A DNA stretch of 64,000 nucleotides from Gymnopus androsaceus JB14 (lineage: Eukaryota; Basidiomycota; Agaricomycetes; Agaricales; Omphalotaceae): NCBI GenBank assembly GCA_009733575.1, contig ML769558.1:61798-125797 (forward strand), written 5' to 3'. Position numbers and translations under genes: made by a program. This document shows, in pieces, positions 1 to 11,958 of this stretch (positions are counted from its first letter, which is position 1; each line of letters starts with the position of its first letter). The notes beneath the pieces were generated by a model. That model worked only from the letters and a program-made list of their open reading frames with translations. It was not told the DNA's origin and did not search any database.

Positions 1-351
1 GGGTAAGCTAGTTTCGTTTAGCATGTGTATTATTCCAGTGATACCAAGCGTTCGTCTCCAGCTTCATCTTCTGGGCAATGGCATACCTCACGATGTATCC
101 TGGCCAGCAAAAATGGGCTGGACCTCTGCGTTCAGCGGAGACTTTGCTCAATTATTTCTTCATCCTTTTGGGAGCGTATATCACCGTTGCGGGGACTTAT
201 GTGCGTACTTATCTTTCCTCACTTTGAATTCTTTCAGTTGATTTTGTTTTCGTAATTTTGCCTTGCGCAGACAAGCGTGGAATCTATTATAGAGTCTTAT
301 CAAGCACAAGAAGTTGGAGGTGTATTCACATGTGCAAGCAATGCTCTGTAG
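1..351 (+). CDS. AAAP-family amino acid permease, C-terminal exons (5' truncated by window)
   Basis: Only the last exons lie in the window. The frame beginning YQAFVSSFIFWAMAYLTMYP runs to about base 208 and holds two hydrophobic segments, the second ending LLGAYITVAGTY. A donor GTGCGTAC and an acceptor CTTGCGCAG near base 271 join it to TSVESIIESYQAQEVGG and a terminal FTCASNAL, stop TAG at 349-351. The ending 'VAGTY-TSVxxII-(S/D)SY...GG-F-(S/T)CA-N' is, from knowledge of the family, the tail of fungal vacuolar/plasma-membrane amino acid transporters (AAAP/Avt type). A codon TGA at 39-41 lies in this frame, so the upstream acceptor is probably the AG near base 48, giving a ~46-nt intron whose donor GTAAGC is at base 3. 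Everything upstream is missing. The family call is fairly firm; the substrate cannot be told. Confidence 0.62.
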
Positions 352-681
352 AGACAAACGATGTACATTATCTCTCGATAGAGATGATCTAGATGCTGAG
401 GACCCTTGTTTAGTGGGGTTCAGACTGTCTTACAAGCCCAACTATGGCCGTACATACGTGTTTTAACTTTTGGAGTAAGAACCGCGTCCTTCCGCGTTTC
501 TACTGGACTAGTCATAGGTTGCGATTTCTTTGATCATACGACAGACCAAGCACGGCATTTTTACTGCATCTCTAGTCACGAAGCAATCAAGGCGTTCATT
601 TACCTATCGCGTGCTTATCGCGAAATCTTCTAAAATTGAAAATATTCCATTACCGCGATCTACCGGAAATCCATCCCCTCA
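352..681. other. Intergenic, upstream region of the TauD-type gene
   Basis: No convincing coding sequence. The stretch holds the 3' flank of the permease and the promoter region of the next gene. Confidence 0.5.
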
Positions 682-687
682 TATAAA
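682..687 (+). promoter_or_regulatory. TATA box of the TauD-type dioxygenase gene
   Basis: TATAAA in the context CATATAAATAG, 97 bp upstream of the chosen ATG at 784. The spacing resembles that of the three hydrophobin TATA boxes in this window (88-98 bp). Confidence 0.5.
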
Positions 688-783
688 TAGCAACGTGGTC
701 GGTCCTGTGCTTTTCTCCCTCGCTTGTTTTTGCGAAGTTCATACCAATTCATCCAACCCTACATTTAGAACTAAACGATCATC

Positions 784-2406
784 ATGGTTGCAGCACCCGG
801 TTCCCCTACCCCCCAGGTATCTCCCAGCGCTATCATTGGTTCTTTGGCACAATTCCCCCATATTGAATGTGAACCTCACATCGGTACCCACTTCAATGAT
901 GCTTCCACTCAGCTCTCCGATATCCTCAAAGCTCCAAACTCTGACGAGCTTATCAAAGACCTCGCCACTCTCGTCTCGCACCGTTGCGTGGTATTCTTTT
1001 CGGCCCAGAATTTGACGGTTGAGGAGCAGTTGGCGCTTGGAAGCAGGCTTGGGGAGCTTTCGGGAAAACCGAAGACGTCGACATTGCATAGGCATCCCAT
1101 TTCGGAGGAGACGCCTGAGCTGGGCGCGGAGATTTCAGTCATTTCCTCGATGGGGTAGGTATCTTTCTCCTCTCTTTATTGATACTCAAGACTGATCTAA
1201 ATTTATTATTATCAAGAGGAATTGCCAAGGCGGGATTCAAGGACAAAAGGCGTGCAAGTAGGTCTTTGCTGTCCTTAATGCTCTTCTGCCCATGTCTGAC
1301 ATTATTGGTACATAGGCGATGGTTGGCACGCAGATATTACCTTTGAAACAATTCCATCCGATTACGCAGTAAGCGGCTAACGATCCTTGTACATCCGTCC
1401 TTGGAGTTGATTTTCTTTCAGCTGCTCAAAATGCACACTCTTCCTCCGAGTAAGTATCACCGTATTCCTGATTTCTACACTGCATGCTAATTTGTTGCTA
1501 ATTTTATAGCTGGCGGTGACACATTGGTGAGCATTACTCAGGCGTACTTAGACCACTTCCTGACCTTGTCTCTCAATGCTACGATTTCTAGTGGGCAAGG
1601 TGTGTTGTATTTGTGGTAACTATATTCTAAGATTACTTACCAAGTTCAATCCATAGCGCGTACGAAGCATACGACAAGTTTTCCCCTGCATTCCAGAAGT
1701 TCCTGGAGGGCTTGACTGCTTTGCATAGCGGGGAGACGTTTATTGAGGTTAGTCTGGCTCACTTGGTTCTGGAGATATTCTTTATATCTGATTCGTGCTT
1801 CTATCATACAGTACGCAAATAAATTCGACCTAAAGATCAACGATCCCCGTGGCTCTCCAGAAAACTCTGGTACTCATTTGACTGCTATTCAGTGAGTTTT
1901 TAAGTGCTAATCTCGCCTTCGTATCCTATGCTCAGCAACTTTTCGCATAGCCCCGTCATTCGAACCAACCCCGTTACAGGGTTCAAGGGTTTGTTCGTGA
2001 ACAAAGGGTGAGAGCTATCATCGTGCATATTTGGATCCAGCCATCCTAATGATTATGATTCGAATTCCTTTGCGCTTAGATTCACGAGACGAATCCTGGA
2101 ACTAGGACCGGACGAGTCGGACAATCTTCTTGAGTACTTGTTCAGGCATATCGCGGAGAATCATGATATGCATGTGCGATACAAGTGGAAGTTGAATGAC
2201 CTTGCAATTTGGGATAACCGGTCTGCGTTCCATACCGCTACGTAAGTCCTCCTCCCAATTTGCATTCAACTTTACTTATTATTATCTTGTTCCTCAGCCA
2301 CGACTACGGCAGCGCCCACCGTCAAGGAAACCGTGTGGTTAGTATTGGCGAGAAGCCGTTCTTGGACCCCGAATCTAAGTCGAGGAGTCAGGCGTTGGGC
2401 TTCTAA
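784..2406 (+). CDS. TauD/TfdA-family 2-oxoglutarate/Fe(II)-dependent dioxygenase
   Basis: Multi-exon gene. The ATG in ATCATGGTTGC starts MVAAPGSPTPQ; the last exon ends SRSQALGF, stop TAA at 2404-2406. At least nine short introns interrupt it. After splicing, the fold signature of the taurine/alpha-ketoglutarate dioxygenases is visible: the iron-binding H-x-D in DGWHADITFE (about base 1320), a segment PPTGGDTLWASAYEAYDKFS (about 1500-1680), the C-terminal iron-ligand His in RSAFHTATHDY (about 2225-2310), and the 2-oxoglutarate-binding Arg in the following RQGNRVV. All three metal ligands and the Arg are present, so the enzyme is probably active. Family members open sulfonates or other small organic substrates by hydroxylation; the substrate here cannot be inferred. 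The gene is followed head to tail on the opposite strand by the Rab gene (271 bp between stops). Confidence 0.85.
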
Positions 2407-2676
2407 ACACGAACAGGAATCGATTTATGACATTGATAGGTAGCTACAGCAGCTATTTTCTTTTATACTTGGATGCAGATAGAGATTCAGATACACATCA
2501 ATCAATAAAAAGCAGATTGAAAGTCAAGGACAGTTAGAGCCAATCTGAGATACTTCTTGAATAAGTCCATCCTATCATAGTCCATATATTGCGGAAAGTA
2601 ATATCTAGTGTACTATATCACTGTATTAAGTATAGAAGTCGTGAAAGGGCATGTGTAATAAAACTCCGAAAGCAAC

Positions 2677-3655
2677 TCAACAAGAGCATCCTCCACCTTG
2701 GTCTGCCTGGTCGTCTGAAAGACCAACGACTTGAACACCGCCAGGAACGCCTCCTCGACCTCCGTCAGTTCTCTGGCCCTGCGGAGCAAGCATGTACGTT
2801 GGCAGGTGATTCTTAGAAGAAAGATAAGGCTTGAGGACGCACCTTGGATTGGCCAGATACACCACTATCCCACAATTCTGGCGTATCTATTATCTTCTCG
2901 ACTACAGAGACGAATGCTTCCTTAACATTTATTGACGTCTTTGCCGATGCTTCAATGAACAATGAGTTCATGCGTTGGGCAAAGGCAGAAGCCTCTGCTT
3001 CAGGGACTTGGCGGGAGAATTCCTAATTTATAGCGTGAATGACCGAGTCGACAATTCAATAGTGAGGAAGATTACCTTGTCCACCTTGTTCCCTACCAGG
3101 ATTTTCACTACAGAGTCTGAAACATACGTTTCGAGCTCACTGTACCATCGTGGTAGTGCATCGAAGGATTCACGGGAAGATACATCGTATACTGTGCAGA
3201 TGAAAACGATGACATTATTACATTGAAACCTTTGGACTGAGTGGCGCTACTCACCGAGAATGATACCCTGTGCTCCACGGTAGTAAGATGAAGTTATTGT
3301 GCGGAATCTTTCCTGGCCTGCGGTGTCCTGAGAGAAGGTTAATTGAAAGAATTGTGTATTTCGCTTCAGAACATACCCATATACTAAGTTTGACTTTCTT
3401 TCCATTCACATCCATCTTGTGCACCTATAGACCAATACCCAGTTAGATTATGATATGAAGATGTGCTTCCATGCTTCATATGCTTGAATTACACCCACCC
3501 ACCCTAAAGTCCACACCTATCGTTGCGCTACTCTCGTCTTCAGGTAGCCATTGCTCGTCCGAAAACCTCAGTAACATACTACTTTTCCCAACAGAAGAGT
3601 TTCCAATAAGTAGGAGCTTGACATTGACAGTCGACTGGGATGCTGCTGGTGCCAT
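2677..3655 (-). CDS. Rab-family small GTPase, Rab18-like
   Basis: Six exons on the minus strand. Start chosen at [12 protein letters not shown] (3655); an in-frame ATG 25 codons upstream (3730) would add a Ser-rich leader that Rabs lack. The G1 loop reads [10 protein letters not shown]2 falls in [12 protein letters not shown]3 is DTAGQERFR (about 3320), G4 is VGNKVDK (about 3075) and G5 is EASAKT (about 2950). The last exon ends GGGCSC, a CxC-type double-geranylgeranylation signal typical of Rabs. The [16 protein letters not shown] block is the Rab switch II region. The combination of G1 loop, ATIGVDFRV and the tail is closest to Rab18, which acts on ER, lipid droplets and the secretory route; this subclass call is inference. 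All exon junctions have GT...AG introns of 50-70 nt. Confidence 0.88.
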
Positions 3656-3730
3656 GAACGAGGATGATGATACTGTGATGATGATGAATGAGGACAAGGA
3701 AGGATGAACGCGTGAAATGAACGATGTCAT

Positions 3731-5379
3731 TAATTGGGGACGGCATGAAAGCCGGTTTATCTTATCTTGGGAGAAGCCGCGCGTCTAGATACTTACTAAG
3801 ATAGACGCGCTTCCTTCTAAGGCTTCCTCCAACGCAACATCTTAAACTCGGATCATATAATTCACAGCTCATAGCTGCGGTCTATAGCATTTGCGATTGG
3901 TTCTCCATAATTGCCCTGACAGTGAGGTGGCTTATCCTTGAACCTTGTTGCATTTTCCATGCCCTCGTTCGTTCACTGGAATGTCAATTCGAGTCTCAAA
4001 GCTCCATATGACGGTAGACCGGCTGAACACAAGGTGCTCTCAGTTCATTCGTAACTACACCTCTCGCAGTTTGCTCTTCATTGCAAATTGCAATCGTCCT
4101 TTGACGGTCAGTCTATCACCTTTGGCTTTGTCTCAACAGACATAAATCTATCCAAGCCTGCAGACGTTAATGCGCTCCGAAAGCAAGTCCACCCTCCACT
4201 CTCATTCGCTGGGCTGAGCTTTCTCCTCTATGAGTACTCGCAATATATACGCATGGTTCACCTCGAACCTCAGGTTTGGATACTCCTGAATTGGTCGGTA
4301 GTGCGCTAGGAGATTCATCTACTGTAGTATGTTCAAGGCTCAATCACTCTCTCCCGTATGCCTTACTCAGTTATTAACTTCCGTTTCTAAGCGGACTGTG
4401 TGCGACTAGAGGATTTTTCATGAATTTCTATGACCTGGCACGACCCCGTTTACCAGTTGCCACTACTAAGCACTAAAGAGCCCTAGCTATCTCGACCCTT
4501 TCCGCCTACGATTTGCTGCTGCACTCAGCCTTATCCGATTATTCTTGTGGAGCAGGCTAATATCGTCTATTGCCCTATAAATTCTTGTCCCAGAACAACT
4601 TGCTCTCGTACACTCATAGCCCACTGCATTATCTGCATTTTGTCTGCTGCTCCATCTTTTGCCCTCCTCTCATACTTTCCGATGTCCCTATAAGAGAGCG
4701 TAGGGCATTTACCGAGTTCGTTACTATCATCCCCCGACCTGAGCTCTTCGGGGAATCGGCGTCGCAAAAGGCCAGCTCGAACCAAGAGTTGGTGCATTAC
4801 CAGATGGACGGCCTCAAGCGCGAAGCCTGTTGTTACCCAAGCTATCATTCGCGACTCAGGAAAATTTGACATTGCTGTCTGACAACGATAGGGATTACTA
4901 GTTGCAGTGTACGATAAAGCCTTTGTTTTACCCAAACTAAAGATGGACGAACGTTTTCATATCCATTTCTGTGTCACATTTTCTTTTTTTGAATCTATCT
5001 TTTTTCTCATAATGTTTTGCTGAATGTAATGCCTCTAATTGTGATATCCTGAATCAGAGTGCACGGAGGTTCCCCAAAGAGATTGAAAAGCTCGCATGGG
5101 AATCCGGTCCTGCGTCGATTCCAAACAACGAGGTCCTTCCGATTTTCCAAAGAGATTAAAGCTCGCGAATCATATCGGAAAGAGCCCGCAAAAATACGTG
5201 AACCAACTCTAGGCTCTGCTGTCACAGGCTGTCACCTTCCCGAAAGTGACGATCGCTGTAACAAGAATCACTTTACTGTGTATAATCCGCCTTCCTAATT
5301 TCCTTTCCCAACGTGATGAAACTTGAATCACACAATTTCCTTCTTCCTGAGGGATTAAATATGATGTAGATGGCGCTAA
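3731..5379. other. Gene-poor stretch; doubtful small ORF at 4567-4935
   Basis: No recognisable gene. A minus-strand open frame at 4567-4935 (122 codons, Arg/Glu-rich, ending LGQEFIGQ) has no recognisable motif and could be chance; the other frames here are short. The stretch ends where the inverted hydrophobin duplication begins. Confidence 0.35.
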
Positions 5380-5688
5380 ACATGGTTGTTCGGAATGGGG
5401 CTGTGGTTTGAAGTAAACTCGATTTGATCCCGGACAGGCCGGCGGGTCAAAGCGTATCTTACGAGGAGAAAATTAGCACTTGGCACATATGGATTTTCTC
5501 GAGACATTTCCAACAAACAATACAAATCACAATATACTGTACATACTGATCCAAATTCCCAGGAAAAAAAACCTATTAACGGCCATGAAGATTGCGTCAC
5601 AGCTCCCAACTACCACTACTATAGGCAAGTTACCGCTACAGCATTGCAATTGAACTTGGGGTTGAGCCGCCGCAATTTCGAATGGTTT

Positions 5689-6154
5689 TCAGAGAGTAAC
5701 GGGGATACAACCGACGGAAATGAGTCCTAATGAGAAGGAGACATCAGAATCAAGCAAAACGAGCAAAAAAAAGACCGAGGTTTGATCACACCTCCGTAAC
5801 TGTTATTCGTGCAGCAGACGGCATTGGCAGAACTATGAAGAAAGATGAGCATGTACTCAGATACATGCATGCAAAGAGGAATTACCAGGTGGACACACCA
5901 CCGACAACGGTGACGGGGCTACAAGTAAGACCGACAAGACCCGTCACGCCACTAAGGTTGATACCAAGAATGCCAAGGACCGTGGAAAGGACACCGGAGG
6001 TAGTCTGCTGAATGGAATTGCAGCACTGAATAGGTCCAGTGCTGCAGCTACTAGCTGGCTCGGTACAGCTGTCGCCGCCGCCGCGAGGGAAGCTGGGTGT
6101 GGCGGCGGCAAGAGTAGCAAGAGCAACGGTCACGAAAGCGAGTTTAAACTGCAT
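5689..6154 (-). CDS. Class I hydrophobin (copy A)
   Basis: Three exons: 6154-5886, 5832-5792 and 5726-5689. The start MQFKLAFVTVALATLAAATP is a clean secretion signal with cleavage expected after the Ala-rich stretch. The mature protein has the class I spacing C-x6-CC-x32-C-x12-C-x5-CC-x12-C and ends GCIPVTL; the fourth to sixth spacings are TCSPVTVVGGVSTWC and SANAVCC. There is one extra Cys before the canonical eight (GDSCTEPASSC). Class I hydrophobins are secreted and self-assemble into amphipathic rodlets at air-water interfaces of hyphae and fruiting bodies. The first intron splits the Cys codon TG|T. The two paralogues downstream are near identical in signal peptide and Cys block. The nearest neighbour on the same strand upstream is the sugar transporter. 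Confidence 0.93.
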
Positions 6155-6246
6155 GATGAGAAGAGAGAGCTGAGTAGAAAGCTGAGTACTTGAACGACGG
6201 TTGTTTGTTGTTCGAGTGGAGAATTCCTATGGAGTTCGAGCGAGAC

Positions 6247-6252
6247 TTTATA
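6247..6252 (-). promoter_or_regulatory. TATA box of hydrophobin copy A
   Basis: TATAAA on the minus strand in ACGTATAAAGTCTC, 93 bp upstream of the ATG. The flanking sequence is shared with the promoters of the other two copies. Confidence 0.65.
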
Positions 6253-7760
6253 CGTTCCGACTGTATTGATAGCCAAAATGAGTATGTCGACTACTGCTGT
6301 ACTTTTCCTGTTGCGTAGAAAGTAAATTTGAGAGCTGTCAGGCTATTCCTCAGGTTATGGGGTAGAAAGTGAAACCATTCATGCCATTTTGCCACAAGGA
6401 TATTTTGCGATCCAATGAGAGTGCCTGGCTGAACGCTGTAGTACTGAAATCTCAGGAGTCTTGGCAATAGCTTTACTTTAAGTGGATGTAGTAGGTGGCG
6501 CACATAGGCACTGAATACATTCCGGTTCTGAGTCCTTAGGAGACGCTTGAATAGCGGGAGGCAAAGTTATGTCGTTGTTTCTTCAAGTTTCTGAAAAATG
6601 TTCGAGTCCAAATTCTACTTGAACTCTATCTTAGCCGTCGATTCAAGTTACTATTCTGAATTTGGGGTTAACAGCTTGGTCAATTGCATCTAAGTAACTC
6701 ATTACCCTTTGGCCAGGAACTCTTTCAAATCGAAAAATGGAGCCGTTAAGTATTATTAATCTCCAGAAACTGGATCCGGTCACGATAAAACAACTATGCA
6801 GTCAGGCGTAGTGACTCGGAGGTCACTTACCTTGTCAGCTTGTGTATTCTACTGAGCATAAAATCTAACACGGTCGCGATGTCGCGGTATTGTACACATT
6901 TAGTTAGATATGTCATGACATTGAGCGGCTGCCGCTGATTCTGTTGAAGATGTGTAGAGTGCAGAGTGAACTTGACGAAGATGTATTGGAGGCTTGCGCT
7001 CAGACTAGTGGCGTGAATGAGGCTGAGAGTTTGGATGAACTCACATAATGTTAATCAATTATGAATGGAGACAAGTTAGTACCATTGACACGATAGTAAA
7101 GTACAACCTAGGACGACGCTGTGTTCTTGGAAATCAGTGGGTGCACTTGGGGTGCATGTCATACACAAAACTTACTGGCCCAGCCATAACAAGCAAGACT
7201 GCCAATTGCAATGAATCCCCTGTCGTGATATTTAATCTTACTACATATGAGTACTAGAAGCTGTTCAACGTACCCATTGAAATATCCTGGAGTATAAACT
7301 TTCTGCAGAGACGCGCTAAAATCACGGTCATGTGGCTCCGAGTGAAGACTGTCTGAGAGCGTCGTGAAGAGGTCCTGGCAGTGTCCCATTAAGGACCAGG
7401 ACAACCAATTTTTGAGCTCAAGGACTTCGTTGAAGTAAGTACCTATTTTACATGCTGGGACTTCAAATACAGATTTGAAAGATCCTTGCCTTTTTGGCGA
7501 GAATACGGCACGTTTCAGAAGTTCCTGACCTCAAACTTTAACTTGAAGTCCTATTTGCCTGAACTGAGTTAAGGGTACTTTGGAGGATTAAATATTGAAT
7601 GAATACTAAGTAGCTGTAAGTATATATGCAATGAATCACCAGACAAGTAATTACGCCAATGTAGAATGGCACGATTCTTGACAGGCCCTGGTACAGGAAG
7701 TGTATCAAATCTGTACGAGGAGAGCGCACTATCCGAATGCAGTAATTAGTTGGTTCAACT

Positions 7761-8529
7761 TAGGCAGGCCGGAATGCTAGGCAAATGTACATCCAACGAC
7801 GCAGTTGTGGATATGATCCGTCGAGCCTCGTTGTATTCCTAAAATCCATGCTAGAGTCGGAGAGTCGGAAGCTCAGTCTAGGGGAGTTCACTACAGATCG
7901 ATCGCGGGACAGACTATACCGCATGTGTACTTACCAGCTCTTGGGGGATATGGAGGAGAGTGGTAGTGCTGTGACAGAACAAGGGTCATTATCAGCTTTT
8001 CTTGGCGGTATGGAGGAGAGCGGTGGCGCTGTGGCAGAACAAGGGATTTCGGAGTCGAAGGAATAAACAGGTAGATCCGTCATTGCGCTGTGCGGGCCAG
8101 TGTTGGTGTTGTCGCGAATACACTTGCTCGTATCCTTCCGTATCTGGGCAATTTTGCCGCCCCTCTCAAAGCTGTGAGCTGAGCTTGTCCCTGTTCCCTT
8201 TTTTGAAGCTACTTGGCAGGAATCACAGTTCTATGCGTGTGGAGAAGGTTCTTGATTTTTTCGTGCTCAGCAGTCACCCGTGGTACTAGGTAACTGTTGA
8301 GAATGGCGGGCGGCTGTATGGACATCGCCGACGAATTCGAACACTAAAGTTACTTCGAAGCGATTTCTACACAAGCTTGGTATATAAGAATGAGTGTAGG
8401 GTATACAGTGTGTTCGTAATTTACAACAGTACATACCAAGTTCATATGCATGTGCTACGTCATCTCCAATCCCAAATACAAGTACATCGATATGCTGTCT
8501 GTCCTCTCCAAAAGTAGTTCATTTCAAGT
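7761..8529. other. Spacer between duplicated block and sugar transporter; imperfect tandem repeat
   Basis: A plus-strand frame (7785-8066) contains two copies of a ~35-bp unit at about 7950-7985 and 8009-8044, each encoding MEESG(S/G)AV(T/A)EQG. It lacks any known motif and its coding status is unproved. The rest looks non-coding. Confidence 0.35.
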
Positions 8530-10892
8530 TCATGCATGTTCGTTGTGCTCTATCCTTGGTTTATCCCCCTTCAAAGCACTGCTGGATCTCTCCTCGCCGT
8601 CCAAGTCTGGAGAACGTTCCACCTCGTCGTCGCGTTCGTGGTCGGCATCGATATAGCGTTGGGGCCTCTCAGTCTGATACGCCTCCTTGCACTTGAGGAC
8701 AAAGACCAATCCCGGGTTCTCCCTATACAGTCTGTCAATATCTTCAAGATGACGGTTGGCAGTTTCAGGGTAGAAGAGCCAAATTAACTGCCGGGCCAAG
8801 TCAGAAACCGATTTCGACGTATATGAGTAAAAACGTACGGGAACGAAGACCGCATTGAATGCCATCCAGATGAGATAGAACCGCCAGCCTAGGTTCGCGA
8901 TACCCGTAGGAGTAATCTGCACTACGATGTAGTTTGAAATCCAGTTGCTTCCAGTGGCCAACGCGGCGGCTTTAGTGCGCATCGAGATCCTGGGGAGAAA
9001 GAGAGAGACAGAATAAATTTCCCGCGTCGATAGTAGAATAAAACCCGTCATACCCATTGATTTCTGTTGGGTACAACCATGGGACTCCCTGCCAGCAAAT
9101 GCCTATGTACATTCAGTGAATCGTCCATATTAAAAAAATCTATGTTCTAGAACTCACCAAAGAAAACATAGTAAAGGAAAAAGAAACTCGTGGCTCCCGC
9201 ACCAAACTTGGCGCCTCTCGAAGAACCGTCGGCCTGGGACAGCAATCCCGATATAAGAACGTAACAGACAGCTTGACCAGCAGCTCCAACCATCATCATC
9301 TTCCTTCTTCCAGCTCTCTCGATAAGATACTGAGGATATATTTTAGCAAAGTAAGGAAATGAGCGATAGAGATCCGACTCACCAAGCCTATGAATGAGAA
9401 GACCAAGTAGCTAACTGAATTGCACGCGGCGAGTAACCGGGACATTGTGTTCGATAGACCGACCGAGTTTTGAAGGACGAGAGGCAGACTGATCCAGTGT
9501 TTAATGGCAAATCAGGGGATACGACTGTAGTAGTAAACTCACTAGTAGCTAGTCACGTTAATACCGACAAGTTGTTGCATCCACTGAGTACCTGCGATTA
9601 TGATTAGCTCTACAATTGCACTCCTGTAATGCGTAATCACTTACCCATCCCCAGAAGCAACCGCTTCACCATCCCAGTATGCCCCGTGTTCCCTTTCAAC
9701 ACATCTCTCCACCTCGGAGCATAATCCCGTTCAATCTTCACCGCTTCAAGAATTTCCATCTTTTGCGTAACGATCTCTGGAGAGCGAACAGTGGCGCCTT
9801 CCCCTTCCAAAGCGGCCAGGACGGCAGCACCCTCTGCTTCGCGTCCATGTGCAAGATAGCCACCTTGGACTTTCCGGCAACCATGGTAACAGTAGCGAGA
9901 AGAATGATGGAGAAGACAAGCTGGAAAGCGATAGGGAAGCGCCAGCTGATACTGCCATTCACGAAGCTTAGACCATATGTCATCCAATTGCTCAAGGAAA
10001 AGCCTGCAATGTTCATACTGTGCAAAAAGGAAGTCGAGTCAACAACTCTGAACCAATTTGAACACGACTACTCACATCATAGAAAAGACGATAAGTTTTC
10101 CTCGCCACGAAGCCTTTGCCGTCTCGCTTTGCCACACAGGAGCCGTAGAAGTGTTCATGCTTTAGGCCGAAAGTTCAAAACGCGTTCATATGCGAAGAGA
10201 AGTCGACTCACCCGTTCCCCACTCCTGTTATCAGTCTCGCTACGATCATATGGGCGACGGAGAAGGCAGTTGCTTGCAAAACGGCGCCTACGGACATTAT
10301 CACCACTCCGAAAATGAGCCACTTTTTGCGACCGTAACGTTCAGCTGTTTCCGAGTCAAGTTAGCATAGCTGCATGCACGTAGGAAACATGAAACTTGCC
10401 GAAAGCCATAGTAGCCATTGCACCGACAAAGCTACACATTCAAACGCGTACATATCAGACCTGGACGCGTTGATTAGATGCACTGAACGCGAACGAACCA
10501 TCCAATATCGTAGAGCGAGACGATAGTCCCTTGAAGACCAGAATCGGGGTTGCCCATCGTTTGTAAAAAGGATTCGGTGACTATTAGTACAAAAACAATA
10601 AATACGATCAAGCCTCTGGATCAATGGATTCGAAATCAAGTAACTTACCTATTATTCCACCAAAGACGCCTTGGTCGTATCCTGAAACAGTGATTGAATA
10701 TGAGGCCAAGTAGAAGAAAACCGAGCTGAGCGAACGAACCAAAAAGAGTCATCGCTGTAGTGCAGGCCACCTGAAAATGTATTGAAAAGCGAGCTACTAA
10801 ACGAAATCCAAGCAACTCACCGCCACCCAGAGATTGAGCTTTGCTCCAGTCATACCAAAATATGGCTTCTTGGGTTCAGTTGACGCGCCCAT
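8530..10892 (-). CDS. MFS sugar transporter (hexose/lactose-permease-like)
   Basis: About ten exons on the minus strand; start MGASTEPKKPYFG at 10892 and stop TGA at 8530. Sugar-porter hallmarks are visible in order: GFYDQGVFGGII in the first membrane segment, MAFGERYGRKKW in the loop after segment 2 (about 10,330), WQSETAKASWRGK (about 10,120), the PESPRWL signature of the central loop (about 9870), the second Arg-rich loop ERAGRRKMMM (about 9310), and YPETANRHLEDIDRLYRENP after the last segment (about 8720). The C-terminal tail is hydrophilic and charged (HERDDEVERSPD). The family imports monosaccharides or disaccharides by proton symport at the plasma membrane; the exact sugar is unknown. 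The last exon has two broken relatives, at 13.8 and 18.1 kb, within the duplicated units, so this is the surviving copy of a gene that was amplified. Confidence 0.85.
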
Positions 10893-11399
10893 GCTGGAAA
10901 GAATGTTGTTGGGAGTAGTAGCAGGTGTAGTAGGGAAAGTCAAATTCTCTTCTCGATCACGCTTCTCTTAAATACATTCCGAAAACGCGATGAGGTCATC
11001 GTCAATCCAGGTCGGATCTTGGTCTTCCGCGCGCCGATGCTCTAGGTCTCGAGACTGATTGTGTCCAGTGGTGTTTGAAAAAAAAATCCCATTTTGAGAG
11101 GATAAAACGCGGGGCCCCAGTTGCCACCCCGCCTGACCACTTTGCGGGGTAATTTGAAATGTTTACGCAGCACTGTGTAATACTAATAAGTAACTCGGTA
11201 GGTCAGTAGAGGTCAGTGTACAGCATATCACTCTAGTGGATTTTTCGGAGGGTACATTGAGAAGGAATGCAGGAAATGGTGGGAAGAGTGCATGATTGCT
11301 ACGTGGGAAGCAAATGGGCATCCTCAAGTCACAGAGTCACAGCTACTCGCGCTCATCCCTTCATACCGTGAACGAAATCGGACCTTTTACGCCCCCGCC
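10893..11399. other. Intergenic region between sugar transporter and duplicated unit B
   Basis: No gene seen. It holds the 5' flank of the transporter and a GC-rich patch near 11,105-11,150 (GGGGCCCCAGTTGCCACCCC). Confidence 0.4.
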
Positions 11400-11450
11400 C
11401 AATGAGCACATTGCAGCAGTCGCTAGACGCCAGTGTAAATTGTTTTGACG

Positions 11451-11907
11451 ACAAGAAGAATCTGTTTCTAGTAGTTATGGACTTTTACCCTAGCAGAGAC
11501 CTCACCACGCAACTCGCCAGATGGGTCATCTAGGCTACGCCACCGAGATCGTCGAAGGCATCGAAGGCCTCCGCGCAGTTGGTACCATTATCGAGACCTG
11601 AAACCCGAAATATACTCATCGGACAGACGGACGCCATCGTCCTAAACTGATTTCGGGCTATCAAAGGAGTTTCCGAGACGGAGAGATGTGCCTACACCGT
11701 CGGATGGGGCGTGCCAGGCGCTGTGGATGAAAGATACTTGGCGGATTCACGGGCGACTGCCACATCCGACGACGATTATGACGGCGACGTCTTGTGGGAC
11801 GGTAGAGTATTTGGCCAGCAGAGGTGATTCAGGTGTTGCCGTATAGTTATGAGATTGATTGGTGGAGCTTTGTGACGATGTTGTATGAGATGTTGACTGG
11901 GATTGCG
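11451..11907 (+). pseudogene. AGC-type Ser/Thr protein kinase fragment, degenerate
   Basis: Broken by stops and frameshifts but unmistakable in pieces: the hinge KNLFLVVMDFYPSRDLTTQL, the catalytic loop with RDLKP (about 11,596), DFGLSKEFPRR with the Mg-binding DFG (about 11,650), and the activation-segment end EVIQVLPYSYEIDWWSF followed by TMLYEMLTG. The D-W-W-S-(F/L)-G-x-x-(L/M)-(Y/H)-E-M-L-(T/x)-G pattern is that of AGC kinases. No N-lobe with glycine loop was found and nothing joins into a full frame. A second, differently broken copy is at 16.47 kb, so the parent was already partial, or died, around the duplication. Confidence 0.75.
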
Positions 11908-11910
11908 AGT

Positions 11911-11958
11911 CCCTTGTCCTTGTCCTTGTCCTTGTCCTCGTCCTCTTCTTCGTCCGTA
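11911..11958 (+). repeat. CCTTGT microsatellite
   Basis: Four perfect CCTTGT/CTTGTC hexamers grading into TCCTCGTCCTCTTCTTCG, directly after the kinase relic. Copy C has lost the array (16,935-16,970). Confidence 0.7.

Larger units (their letters stand above)
5380..7760 (-). repeat. Segmental duplication, inverted copy A (hydrophobin unit)
   Basis: Read on the minus strand, this stretch matches the two plus-strand copies around 15.1 kb and 19.4 kb. The match covers the hydrophobin coding region, its ~300-bp promoter (6247-6500 against 14,780-15,060 and 19,030-19,330, both containing CTCTCATTGGATC or CATTGGATC and CACTTTCTACCC), the 3' flank rich in GGCGGCTCAACCC, and a more distant block (7540-7760 against 12,690-12,900 and 17,740-17,940, with GCATTCGGATA and GGCCTGTCAAGA). 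Edges were judged by eye. The distant block lies on the other side of the transporter than in copy B, so order was rearranged after duplication. Confidence 0.72.

Noticed and set aside
4567..4935. 122-codon ORF as a gene
   Set aside because: No motif, no promoter or splice context. A frame this long is not rare by chance in 64 kb, so it is only mentioned in the region entry.
6590..6625. tRNA B-box-like GTTCGAGTCC
   Set aside because: No A box or cloverleaf could be built around it.
7785..8066. Small repeated-motif protein (MEESGxAVxEQG)
   Set aside because: The repeat is a short DNA duplication and no other coding evidence exists.
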